This document shows positions 25,401 to 37,385 of a stretch of DNA of 64,000 nucleotides, one piece after another. Below the pieces are notes generated by a model. The model made no database searches. It was given only the letters and a program-made list of their open reading frames with translations, and was not told the DNA's origin. The stretch comes from Copromyces sp. CBS 386.78 (Eukaryota > Ascomycota > Sordariomycetes > Sordariales > Sordariaceae), in NCBI GenBank assembly GCA_030685235.1, contig MU839084.1, forward strand, positions 124,001-188,000. The letters are read 5' to 3'. The position numbers and the translations under genes were made by a program. Each line of letters begins with the position of its first letter. Within the stretch, counting starts at the first letter, position 1.

Positions 25401-26269
25401 ATTAGATCATTGAATAACGAGGATAAGTACTTTAAATATTAGGATTTCAATAAAGTAATTAAATTTAAAGGTCGACCTTATTATAATATTCCCTTCGCGC
25501 TAGAACTTCGTGTTCTCCAGTTAATTATGTTAATTAATATCTAAGCCCCCCCTTTTTTAATTATATTAGTTTAATTCTAAGCGGTAGTATTACGACTTCG
25601 AGGAAGGCTTCGTTTGTAGCCTAGCCGCGGCCGCCAACTTAGGGCAGGCCGAAACCTTATTGCCTCGATACGAATAGCGCTATTTATTTAGCGAAACGTA
25701 TTTGTATAGGAAGGCGTAGACTTTGAGCAAGCGGATAAAGTTGATTGTTGCGGTCTAGTTAGTATATAGACGAGGGGACGAAGCCGCTTTCGTAGTAATA
25801 TAAGAGGAGGAGATATAGAGAGAGGTGGCAGATTTATACAGGGACGAGGAGGTTATACTATTAGTACTACGAAAGGAGGAAGTATTCCTACTAATATTAT
25901 TCCTACTAATACGTAGGGTAGTTATTATAGTATACATATTATTAGTACGCAATAGTAAATAAGGTTTTAGGGATTCGCTAGTAGTTAGATTGGGCGATTG
26001 AGAGCGATTATACGATAAATATTAAATAGATTATTATTGTATAAATTAATATAGATTGAGTGCGATTGATTAATCATTTAATTGAGCGATGTACGACCGT
26101 GCGATATACGACCGTACCGTTAAGTGCGCTATAAAGTGCGCTGTAAAGTGGCTAATCTGGGTGTATATCTGGGTACGGGTACGTGATATTTCGTGAAAGA
26201 ATGTAATGCCTAGATTTTTGGTATGAAATCTATAAAAGAATATAAGTGCGAAGTAAAGTATAGACTGCG

Positions 26270-26392
26270 ATTTGGATACGAGCGATTTAATTAGCTCCAA
26301 AAATTTTAGGGTATATTAGCGCGCGGGAAGGGTATAAATAGGTAGGGCGATAGTATTGTAAGACTTTTATAGCAGTGTAGAAAGATGTTCTC
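26270..26392 (-). repeat. Right terminal inverted repeat of the MULE
   Basis: Reverse complement of the left repeat. It has one extra short block (about 12 bp) before the GC-rich core. Confidence 0.8.
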
Positions 26393-26400
26393 TTTTTAAA

Positions 26401-27840
26401 AATGGGCGACGTAGTAAATATAAATAATTCGGTTTTTAAAAGAAAGATATAATTAGTAAAGGAAATAGAGATTAGTATTTAATTTAGTTATTTATTTTTA
26501 TTTAAACGCTTAAATTATTAACGTTAGGATATACTCTTTCTTAGAATTTAATAAAGAATTATAATACCTTTAAGGCCAGCCCCCCTTCTTTTCGATAAAA
26601 ATCGGGTTATTAGATTTCTTGCCGAAAATACTTTCCGCCGCCCTTAAAATAATCCCCTAATATTCGATAAATATATTAAAATTCCTGATAAATTATGAAA
26701 GGAGAATAATATTTTTAAGTAGTTTTTATTATAAGTAGAATAAGCTTATAGCTTTTAGTATATTAAAGGTATAGATCTTTATATATTTTGCGAAGGTAAA
26801 ATAGGTCGCGGCGTATAAAATACTTTGAAAGTTATTTATAAGGATAAACGGGCAACGGTTAAGGTCGATATAGATTTTGGAGAGAATTTATTATTTATTA
26901 TCGGAATATTTATTCGTATAGCGAACTTAATTTATTATTTTTAGAGGGAATTAGGGAATAGGAATCGAATTTCTAGGTATAATTAAACAATTGTAGATAT
27001 TTATTTATAATTCTTTAATATTTTAGCGAAGTTATAAAATTATATTAAAGGTAAAAAGAGATGGGAAATTAGTATAAATTATAGCTTAAATAAGGTTAAT
27101 TATAGAAAGTAAAAAAGAAGTTAAGGATGAGGATATAGTATTAATATAAGAAAGAATTTAGGTAAAATAATAATAATAATATAAATTGTAGAAAAAGCTA
27201 GGAAAGAAGTAGGAATTGAAGATTTTTTATACTTAGCTAGCGCGTACTAATTAAGAGGAAATTAAAAATCGGTTTAATTATATATTTAAAGATTTTAATA
27301 ACCGGTTAAAATAATAAGGGAAGAAAAGGTATTGAAATAGAAGGAGCGGTTTGTAATGTATATTATTATTATAATTAGAAAAGAGATTTAAACCCCTGAA
27401 TAAAGGAAGAAGAAAGAAGGAATTCCCTTTATAAAGTATTATTTATAGCTATTATTTAGTAAAAGGGTATTATTAAATAAGTAGCTAAATATAAAATTCC
27501 CCCGTTTTAATTATTTAATTTCCCTTTAATTATAAAAGGATAATAAGGCGGAAAGAAAAAGTATTAGATAAAAGATTATTATCCTATACTTTCCTTAAAA
27601 AAGTTCAATAATTTAGAATTTAAGTAGGTATTAGTTTGAATTAGTAAATAAGACTAAAAGTATTTTTTTACTAATTTTATATTAGGAAGTACTTTAATAA
27701 ACAGTTCTAACCTTAGAATTCTATTTAAGTACTTTCCTTTTTAAACCCCCTTAAGAAGATTTTTTCTTTATCCCCTTTATTTTATTTAGGAACGAAATAT
27801 AGTACATAATAGTTGCCTAAAAAGGAAAACATTTATATAG
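26401..27840 (+). pseudogene. RIPed gag-like relic right of the MULE
   Basis: From about 26.64 kb a plus-strand frame reads like a retroelement capsid: FDKYIKIPDKL, then YIKGIDLYIFCEGKIGRG, then YKDKRATVKVDIDFGENLLF, followed by a tryptophan and lysine-rich end near 27.1 kb. A possible zinc knuckle, with Tyr at three ligand positions but no clear last ligand, lies near 27,440-27,480. I take it as gag of a further retroelement that the MULE split or abuts. Confidence 0.4.
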
Positions 27841-29700
27841 GAGATTGTAATCCTTAGAGAAAGGAGGAGATTAAATTTTAAAGTTTATTAATTACTTATA
27901 AGAGAACGGCCTTCCTTTACTAGAATTTTTCTTCTAAATTTCTACTTTTAATAATTTATTTATATTAGATCCCTAAATATTTTTTTCTACCCTTCCTAAT
28001 TTAATTATTAAAGATTTTTTCGTTAATAAACTTATTATAATACCCTCTTTACCCGCTATTTCTTCGCCTATTACTCCTATTTTAAAGGGTCTTCTATTTC
28101 CGTATACTTCGTACTAAGTCTTCTTAAAAATATTTATTGTACCGTTTATAAAACCTTTATATATTAGAATTAAGAAACTTAGAATTAATTAATTTAAAAA
28201 TTTAAATTCGGAAAAGTTTACCCCCCTCGCATAGAAAATTAATTATCTAAAGATTACTATATAAATATCGATTAGAGATTCGTCCGCTTTCTTAAAAATA
28301 GTGAAATTAATACGAAAAACTCTCCTATCTTTAACGTTATTATATTATTATAGGATAAAATATCTTACTAGCGCGCAATTAGTAAAGATCCGCCCGAAGC
28401 CCTTCGCAATTATAATACGAAGGAAAATACCCTTTTAATAAATTAAGAATTTACTATAATAGGGTTCGTTAATTTATAATATACGTATAATATAGAGAAT
28501 TAAATTAAAGGTATATTAATTATCGTAGCCCTATTTTAATTCTTAAAGAATTTTAAGTATATAATTTATATCCTATTAAAAATATAGTCAATTACCGTTA
28601 GAAATTAATTACCGACCTCCTTTATAGAATTACGTTAGAATTTTAGAAGGATAAAGTAGTAATATATCCCTATTATTTATAAATTTTATTTTAGCCTAAT
28701 AATCTTCGATTAAAGAAAATTCGGATAGTATTATTATAATAGTATTTACAATAAAAGCCGAAAGGAGATTATAAAGAACGCTTACTTCCAGTATACGGTA
28801 AATAATTATATATATATAAACAAAATAAGAAATCGCCTACTAGAGATCCTAAAGTAAATATAATAGATTAACGAGTTTTTTCCGCTATAGCACTATTAGT
28901 GGATTTACGGTCTCTAAGTATTTGAAATTACTTATATTTTTTTTATTAAAATTAGTCGAAAGGGGATAAAGATTAACTGTTCCGTACGCCCTAATAAATA
29001 TCTTCGTTTATAGGAGGAAGGTAATTATTAGAAAACGTATAGTTGGATTAAGGATAAAGAATAAGTCGAGAAAATAATAGTCCGATAGTAAATGAAAATT
29101 ATTTACAATACTTTATAAATTAAATAGTAAAAAGGAAATCGTATAATATTAAATATAAAATAATAATTCTATTATTATATTTAAAATTACTATTTTTTTA
29201 AATTTAAAGACGAATCGAAGTATTAGGGTAAGTTGAAATACTTTAATAACTATATAATAATAACTAGTAGGACGATTCGCTTCGAAGAGATAAAAGATTT
29301 AGAAACTTTTTATAATTTCCCCGATTAGACTGAGCTATAATAGAGATACGTATAATAATAGTCTATTAAAAGAGGGTTAATTTATAGCCTATAGGAAATC
29401 TTTACTTAAAATTTATTAAGTATATAAATCTCCTTACTTTATTAAAATATATTTTAACCTATTTAATTCCTAAATACAATTAATCCCCCCGCTACCTTTT
29501 AAATAAAGAAGGATAGAGAAAACTATAAGAAGGTATTAAAAAAAATATTTTAATTTACTATAGTTAAAAAAATATTCGCTAATTATTTTATATTCCTAAT
29601 AAAAATAAAGGCGGATAGAAATCTTTATATAATAATAATAGTCTTATTCCCTATGCTACTTATCTATAGCGCCTTATTGGCATGGGGTACTTCTCCTGGT
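27841..29700 (+). pseudogene. Unidentified RIPed ORF
   Basis: One plus-strand frame runs about 620 codons with only TAA/TAG interruptions and protein-like composition. Readable pieces: FGKVYPPRIEN (28.2 kb), FVRFLKNSEINTKN (28.3), SKDPPEALRNYNTKENTLL (28.4), FEITYIFFIKISRKGIKINCSVRPNKYLRL (28.9-29.0, shown in parts: FEITYIFF and KINCSVRPNKYLRL), TYSWIKDKE (29.0) and TSRTIRFEEIKDLETFYNFP (29.3). I do not recognise a reverse transcriptase, RNase H, integrase or transposase. Absence of TGA is weak evidence here because TG is depleted throughout. It follows a gag-like relic and may be part of the same element. Confidence 0.4.
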
Positions 29701-31200
29701 TCTTTAGAGGAAATTGTACGGCGATAAACGCCGTCGGATAAAAACCGCTAGCTCCTTTCGGTTGCGATTAAATCGCGCCTACTCTATTTCGATTCTATTT
29801 ATAGTAGTATTTACCCACCGCTTTAGCAAATAAGCTACTCTCCCTCTACCGCCTTCGATCTAATATTAGAATAATCGAAATACCGTTCTCGTACGCCGTT
29901 CCTTCCTCTTAAACTACTTATAGTAATCGTCCCTTCTTTATTGTTTACCCTTACTCCCGCTTCGTCGTTATCCCCCAAATTCCTACGATTCTACTAAAGT
30001 TTATATAAGTATAAAGGCCCCTTCTTTCCCCCTATATAAAAATTCCTCCCCGCCGCCATTTTTTAAACTTTCCCTTCTTCTTTATTTAATTAGCTTTTAA
30101 AATAGCGTCCTCTTCTATTAATTGTATTTTCGACTATTTTCCCGGTTATATATCTAACCTTTTAAATTTTATAATTCGCGCTAATTATAATACCATTAAA
30201 TGTAATATCGATTTTATTTGTATAATAAATTCCCTATCTTTTAAATTATTCTATTCCTTTACGCCCCCTTTTTTCCTAGCGCTTAAATTCTAAGCCTTTA
30301 TCCGGGTATTAACTTCTAACCCTACTTTTAACCTTCCTCCTAACCGGTAAATCTTTTTTATTTTTATATTTACTTTTCTTTTTCTCCGCTAATTATATTA
30401 ATTAATATTGTTTATTATATCCCTTATTTCTATTATAATTTAAAATTTACTAATTATATTTATAACATTCCGTCCTTTAATATAATTATATTCCGTATGC
30501 TCTTTGTAGAATATATTTACTACGTTAATATTAAGAGTAAGTTTCTTCTTACGGTTTTCTTTTTATTTTCTTCTTCAATATTTTTCGAAACGCCGGTAAA
30601 TAAAGCGCTACTTATTTTATTACCAATACGAAATATATATTAAATATTTTATTAAATTATTATAATAAATATAACGCCGTTTAAATTATAGTTATTATTT
30701 TATCCCGCTCCTAAAATAATATCGGTCCCCTAATTCGTCGTTTTTATAACGCTTATATCGACTTCTTTAAGAACGTACGTAAATGCTTAACTACAGACGG
30801 TTTTCTATACGATTTTAATATTTTTCTTTACTATTAAAATATAAAGGTCGAAAATTACTAGTATAAAGGATATTGTAAAATATTTTTAGTTAATTATCCT
30901 ACCGCTCCCGTTTTCGGCTCTAGTAGAGGAAGTATTAATATTAATTCTTTAATAATAGTTAATAGTTTTATTAGTCCCCCTCCGGTTAACGAAGATTAGG
31001 TTTAATAGCGCTATAAAGTTATTAGGAATTAAGAATTAATATTTAATATATTTTGCGAACTCTTCACCCACGAAGGACGTTAATTAATTATTTTAGTACT
31101 ACCTTTGTAATTAAATAACTACTATAATTAGCGTAATTTAATTTCTCTTTTTCTTATTTCTTTTATATTCTCTTATTTTAATATTATAATCGAATATATT
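29701..31200 (+). other. RIPed sequence with coding-like stretch, unidentified
   Basis: At about 29,677-29,830 CA and TG steps are more frequent, which suggests an element edge. A plus-strand frame near 30.1-30.35 kb reads protein-like (FDYFPGYISNLLNF, then FTPPFFLALKF). No family is recognised. Confidence 0.3.
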
Positions 31201-32299
31201 TATAAATATTATATAAACTTATTATACTACTCTCCTTCTAATTCGATTACTAAATAGTATTCGTTTAACCTACTAAATTATAATACCTACAAAAGGATTT
31301 TTTTAATTCAAATTCCGTTATCCAAATAAATTTAAAACTCTTCTTTCATTTACGGCCAATCGGTTACTATTATCCAATAATCGGCTATCTATAAATAATT
31401 TAAGATAATATATACGAAGGTTTCTTTACCTATATTATAAGAATAAATTAGTATTATAATATTTAGAACCTTCTTCCGGAAGAAGAAAGACCGGAAATTT
31501 ATAATTTCTATCTTTATTTAAGTAAAAAGGGAATTCTTCGCTTTAAATAATAAGTATTATTTATTATCGTCCTCCGGTTATTAAATTTTCTTCTTTTTTT
31601 ATTTCGTACTGACTATATACTTTTTTATAATATTATTACTAAATTTTAGGTTAAAATTAGTAATAATAAATTCGTACCGTTGGCCTAATTTAATTACTGC
31701 CGCCGCTAATTAATAATTATAGTGTAATATTTATTCTCTTATTATTACCTCTTCTAATTATTTTTATAGTCTGTAGCGGTTAATTTTAATATTTACGACG
31801 AAGGCGGCTACGCTCCTATTACTAGGGGCGGATTTACTATAATCGTTAGAAGTTTCTTTATCGATATTTATTCTTTAGCCTATTTAATTTTAGTAGTATT
31901 ACTTTCTAATTTATTAGTAGGTAGCTAACTTCTTACTTTCCTTATTTAAATATAATTAATTACTTAAATTATAATTTTTTGGATGAACTCTATTTAATTC
32001 GTATAGGCGAACCTTTCTTCGAAAGCCTTAACCCGTTTATTAAAATAGAAATCGAATAGTAAATAAAAAGTTTCCGTTTTTAAATTCTTTACTAGCGTAA
32101 TTTTATACGCCCCGGCAATAATTTTCAAATATATAATTTATTATTTAGCTAGCCCAATCGCTATCCTTCGTAATTTGTTGTAAACTTCGGTCGGCTAATA
32201 GAAAATTAATATTTTATATACGATCGCGCTCCGAATATATTTAATATAAATCTCTTTTATTCGCGTAAAAAAATAACCCTAAATTTTTACTATTAATCG

Positions 32300-33650
32300 T
32301 ATTAATATATTCGTTTATATAATTATTTTCTTTTTTACTACTTCCGCATATATTTAATAATTAAATTTCTAATTTAATTAAACCCTAAGGAATCTAGTCG
32401 ATTCTATTAATTTAAATACAATTCCCTTAATTTAGATAATTTCTATTCTTAATTCCCTCGTCCGCGTAAAATATATAAACTCTATTTTATTTATTTCGAA
32501 TTCTATCCCTCTTTTAATTACCTAACCCAAATAAATATCCTATACTATTTAAAACGTCCGATAATTTTCCTTAATAGTCTTAACTACCGCAATAATATTA
32601 ATATTATTAATAAAGCCGATAGTAATTGCGTTTTAAATAATAACCAATTTATAATATAATAAAGTAATAAAAAGAATAAAAAGGATTAATAAAAGGGGGA
32701 AGCTTTATAATACGCCTACTATAATATTATAAAATTAAGAAATTTCATCGTCGAAAAAAAAAAACCTTTTCTTCTAATAATAAAACTATTAACTTATTAG
32801 AAGATCTATTTCGGGAATTATATTTCCTATAGCGTATATAAGAATTACATATAATTAATTCTATCGAATACGCTTTTTAAATTAAAGAATATAAAAAACG
32901 TTATAACCTTAAATTTCTATATTATATAGATTGCATTAATAACTATTTAAATAGTAAATTCGATTAAATAACCTACTTAATTACTTATTTAACCTTCTAA
33001 GAAGAAATTATATTCTTCCGCTACTTACGTCCACCTCTTAATTATAAAAGCTTCGAAAATTTTTCTAACGTTATTTAAAAATAATATAAGCTACTATACC
33101 CCGGCTAATTTTTATTATTTAACGCTTTTTTTAAATTTTTTAAAAATAATTACTTTCGCGTTCTTAAACCGTTAGGGGAAGTATTCGAACTGGAGGCTCG
33201 CTATGGTGAAAGCCGCTATCGCCTATTTAAATGGTTCTCCGTATATTTTTAAAAACTTATTTAAAAACTAATCGATACCCAGTACCTTATTAAACGCCAT
33301 CTTCGAAAAAATTTCCCGGATATCCTCCTCGGTAACTAAATTATTAATAAGTACCAGAATATCGCTATTTAATAATTAAATCTAATTTAGTAAATAGCCC
33401 GTCGGGACTTCTACTTTTGGGAAGAAATAATTGGTAAAAATATTTATTTTACTACTATAATCTTTAATTTTATTCGTCCGCTTATTTTATTTAAAGTGTA
33501 ATAATTTTAAGAGATTTATTAAGTAATAGCTTTATATTTTAGCTTACTTTTCTAATAATTAAAATTTATTCGAATTTTTTAATACGTTTATAATATAGTC
33601 GTACTATTTTGCTTTCTAAATCTTCGTAATAAATTTCTTCTTTTTTATCG
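32300..33650 (-). pseudogene. LINE reverse transcriptase relic
   Basis: The catalytic box at 32,597-32,612 reads NN in place of DD: GAC/GAT became AAC/AAT because RIP also acts on the other strand. Flanking LINE-type sequence (thumb-side IEF..NKIEFIYF) is on the same frame. Upstream (33.6-32.8 kb) lies the finger region, which is too degraded to quote. Confidence 0.65.
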
Positions 33651-33999
33651 CCGCCTTTATAAATTTTCTCTAATTTAAAAGTATTTAATTCCTAAATTAA
33701 ACTTACTATTTTTACTATACTTCCTTTATTACCGTTTTATATTCTAAATTCTACTAATTTATTTATTTTCCTTAACCTTTCTTTTAATATAGGACGAATT
33801 CTTTTATAATACTAACGAATTCGCTATTAAATTTATTAAATCCTAATTCGAACTCCTCTACCGTTTTAATCCCTTTTAAAATCGATATTCTTTTTTTTAC
33901 CGCTTCCCGTACCTTTTCTGCGTCTATTAAATTCCAATTAAATTTTTCCTCTACTTCCGCTTTCCTATTTCTTTTTCCTACTTAAATTTAAATTTCCTA

Positions 34000-34900
34000 A
34001 GGGTAATAGTCTAAACCTATTTACTTATACTATTATACTCCCTAATATTCGGCTTCGATACCTTATAAAACTTATATATAGTCGATTATCCTATTTTTCT
34101 TTCTTCTAATTATATTTCCGAATTTCGTTAATTTTTTATAGGGGGTAACGAAATTAAACTTTTATTACCGTACTTATATAAATAATTTTATAACGTTTAA
34201 ATTAATCTTATTTTTTAAATCCTAATTAGGGTAATAGAAATTATAGTCCCCTACGGCTATATATTAACCGGCCGGAGGTTTTTCTTCGAAGAATTCGAAG
34301 AGGGGAGATCCCTATTAATATTCCGGCGTACTTTAGAAGAAAATAGGGGAATAAATAGAATAGACGGTTATCGGTTCTCGTAAATTCTTTAATATTATTA
34401 TAACCTAATCTTTCCTAACTTAGAAATTTAAGTCCTTTAAATTCTATTTTTTATTTACGTAAATTACTGTTCTACCCTTTTTTAAATAATCGATACTATA
34501 ATATTTACCGCCTTTCGGCTGGTAAATATCCCTATTTAAATTCTTACCTAGCTTTTAAATTATTATAATATTATAGGTTTCTTCTTATTTGAATAATATT
34601 TTCCCTCTTTCGTACGATTTCCCTATATTTTAATAAAGTATTTTCAATTAAATTATTAATTACCTTATAAAAAGCTTCCTTCTAATTTAATAGTAGGCTA
34701 GGGGAATATTATTTCTTTAAAAGTAATAGTAGTAATTAAAGGTATAATAGTAATAGAGCTAGTATAAATATAGTTACTTATATTTTAGGAGCGGGTATAA
34801 ACGTCTATTGGGTTTATATTTATAAATTTTAATTGAAAGCCGCTTCTAATTTTTTTAGAGCGGCCTTTTTTTCCTCCTCCTATAAATAATCTCTCTAAAA
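34000..34900 (-). pseudogene. LINE AP-endonuclease relic
   Basis: Minus-strand frame with VGDYNFYYPN near 34,243 and upstream VYSIYSP. This is the conserved GDFN block of the exonuclease-endonuclease-phosphatase fold that LINEs use to nick the target. Confidence 0.62.
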
Positions 34901-36410
34901 TTGTAATTGAATAAGAATTAGGAGGGGCGTTAGAAATTATAATATCCTCTTTTAATTCTATTATTAGTTTTAATACCGGTTTAATTAATCCTTTATAAAT
35001 AATAAAATTATAAAGCCTTTTAACGTAATTAATAAATACTTTCGTATAGGCCGTTCTTACGAACGAATATTTCTTTTTATTAAAAGCGAAATACTTTAAT
35101 TTCTTATATAGTTTATAAAAAATTAGGGAACTATTTTTATTCGAAAGGCAATTCTCTTTTTTTATATGCGGCCTTTTGTACTTAATTTTATTATAATAGT
35201 TATAAACGTCCTCCTAACGATAAAATTTCGTTATATATCCGAAATATTAATATTTAAAATACTATTAGGCGGAGGTTATAGTTTAAAACGGTTCGTATAT
35301 ATATACGCCACTATTTTAAAGGAAAAAATTCTTTTAGAAGAAGATTGCGGCTTTCGTAATTGTAATTTCTACTAAGAATATTCCTCTTTTTTCCCCTTCG
35401 TATTTCTTCTAAAATTTAGCCTAAATAATCTCCGTCTCTTTATTCTTTACCCTTATTTCCTATACAACTAATTCGGATTATTTTATATTAATATTAGCCT
35501 ATAAAATTCATTTAATTAAAACGGCTATAATATTTAAAAATACAACGGCTTTTTTTCTAAAGACCGTTTTAATTTAAATTTAATATTTCTAATATTAATC
35601 CTTAATTAATTTGTTGAAAATAATTATATAATTTCCGCTTATTACTATTCTAATAATTATATGGATTACTTTATATAAGTTCTCCTTTAAAGCGCTTTCG
35701 ACGGCCTACTTTATATTATCGTTCGAATATATAGTAAATTCGGCAGTAATTTGGGCCCCTTTAATAGTAAATTAGCGTTTATAATTAGAGGGAATAAATT
35801 TCTTAATAATAACGGTAAATAAATAATAAAAGGTAGTATTAATTCTATTTAGCGACTTCCGAATAATATTAACTTATTTCTTCGGCGTTTTTTAAACGTT
35901 TTTTTTTATTTCCTTTAAAATAAATTTCTTTAAATCGTTAATATCCTTTTTAATAATAAATTAAGCTTCGGCGGCCTTATTTACTTTAAGTATTTTAGAT
36001 CTACTTTTCTTTATAAAAATTTTCGCGAATTTAAAAAAGAATTCTTAAACTTAGCGATAATCGTCAGTCGTTATAACGGCGTAGTCCGTAGTTTTATTCG
36101 CTATAATAATAAATCTCTTTATAATTTTATCGTCTTCCTCCGTTTTCTCTGAAGTCTTTATAGTAAGTACGGCGTTGGGGTCGTTATATCTTAAAATACT
36201 TCCGAAGGGGTTATAGACGCTATTTTCGAACCCACTCGCACCTCTATCAATCGTTATCGGTAGCGACGGCTTAACGCTATCGCTACGGTCGTCGTAGGAT
36301 ATCGCGGAGGGGGTAAATAACCCTCCTAAATCGATTGCCGTTGTCGGTTTTCGTTTTAGAGCACTTCCTAACCAGAAATCGGCGTTTCCAGTTTCGGCGT
36401 CGTTTTTTTT

Positions 36411-36820
36411 TTATATAAGTAACTAAATTAATTGAAATCTTTATATAGTAAATTAAATTAAGAAGGATAAATATAAATTAGAATATAAATATTTTCCTTC
36501 TTTTAATATTAAATAGCGTTTAAATATTTTCGCGCCCGAATAATTTAGTTTTAAAGTTCTAAAAGCAATTATATATTAATATTTAGGCGAAATTAAGATA
36601 ATTTAAATTTAAAAATATAAAGTAGTAAAGACCCGAAAATATAAAGTGCGGTTAGAAGAAAAGAAAAGGTTAGCCGAATAGAAGCGTAGGAAAGGAGATC
36701 GGTAGAAATAAAGGGAAATTAGTATCAAATTTATTACTTTTATAATAAATTTATAATATTTATCCTATTTTTTTTTAGTAAGTCTATAAAGAGGATTTAT
36801 TATAAATTTAAAGGGAAGTT
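36411..36820 (+). other. RIPed remainder before the right LTR of gypsy element 2
   Basis: A plus-strand frame near 36.64-36.74 kb is Lys/Arg/Glu-rich (KVRLEEKKRLAE, then KRRKGD). It looks like the end of a basic coiled protein. The purine run AAAGGGAAG at 36,810-36,818 lies next to the LTR. This could be the true 3' end of gypsy element 2. Confidence 0.35.
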
Positions 36821-37385
36821 TAATTTAGGGAATTTTTTTACGTTTTTTCTTTAATTAAGGACTATAGGGTTATTAAAGGAGTAAAGTAATTTATTATAAA
36901 TAGGAATAAATTAATTATTTAGTTAAGTACTATTAATTATAGATTTAAGCCTTAAAAATAAAAGGAGAAGGAATCTCCTTCGAAATTTAGGAAGAGAGAT
37001 AGGCAATTTAAATTAAATAATATTCCTTCTTAAAAGAATATATTCGAATTCTAATCCCAAATTCGTTTTCCCGTATTAAATTTATTTTTCTTTTACTTTG
37101 TAATCCTTTCTTAAGAAGATTGACGTTTAGATTTGCTCCTTCAACTTCTTTCGAAAATTTATTAAAATATAATACTTTAATATTAGCTCTAATCTCCTCC
37201 TAGGTAGTCGATAGTTGGTATGTGAGGATCTCTTCGTTTTCATTTTACGGATAGGATCTATTTTACGATAGATCTACTCTCCTCTCTAAGGTATTAATTC
37301 TTATAATCTTTATATTAGTTGAATTAGTTTTTCTGTAGTAGGGAGCTAGTCTCTCTTCCTGTGTGGTGTTTTCCACTCTAGATCA
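36821..37385 (+). repeat. Right LTR of gypsy element 2
   Basis: The 565-bp copy matches 12371-12935. Its inner first half is strongly RIPed, while the outer part from about 37,110 keeps TG and CA (for example GATAGTTGGTATGTGAGG), the reverse of the left copy. It ends CTCTAGATCA. Confidence 0.85.

Larger units (their letters stand above)
22827..26392 (+). mobile_element. Mutator-like (MULE) DNA transposon, RIPed
   Basis: The 3,566-bp element has long imperfect terminal inverted repeats of about 120 bp that start GAGAACATCTTTCT at both ends. It is flanked by an exact 8-bp duplication TTTTTAAA (22819-22826 and 26393-26400). Long inverted repeats with an 8-11 bp duplication are typical of MULEs, and the internal transposase relic agrees. 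The inverted repeats are less RIPed than the interior. Confidence 0.82.
31200..36410 (-). mobile_element. RIPed non-LTR retrotransposon (Tad-like LINE)
   Basis: On the minus strand, ORF2 is legible. An APE-type endonuclease lies near 34.4-34.2 kb (VYSIYSP, then FEEKPPAG, then VGDYNFYYPN at 34,229-34,257, the degraded VGDFN.HHP motif). The reverse transcriptase near 32.7-32.4 kb contains NAITIGFINNINIIAVVKTI (32,585-32,640), the degraded GFVDDVN catalytic box, then IEFEINKIEFIYFTR. The order endonuclease then RT and the box sequence fit the Tad1 clade known from Neurospora. The 5' end is probably near 36,410, where sequence from 36,180 is less RIPed; the 3' end near 31.2 kb is approximate. Confidence 0.72.
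12371..37385 (+). mobile_element. Ty3/gypsy element 2 with nested insertions
   Basis: Two 565-bp direct repeats (12371-12935 and 36821-37385) flank gag and pol of a second gypsy element on the plus strand. After the pol end at about 20.45 kb the right LTR does not follow; instead about 16 kb of other mobile elements intervene. A purine run AAAGGGAAG lies just before the right LTR, as expected for the 3' LTR of a plus-strand element. The target duplication is uncertain because both flanks are AT-rich (TATAT/ATATA). I infer one element interrupted by later insertions. Two independent LTR copies are the alternative. Confidence 0.6.

Noticed and set aside
25755..26300. Two minus-strand ORFs near the right end of the MULE
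   Set aside because: They overlap the terminal inverted repeat region and have no family resemblance; likely chance openings in a less RIPed part.
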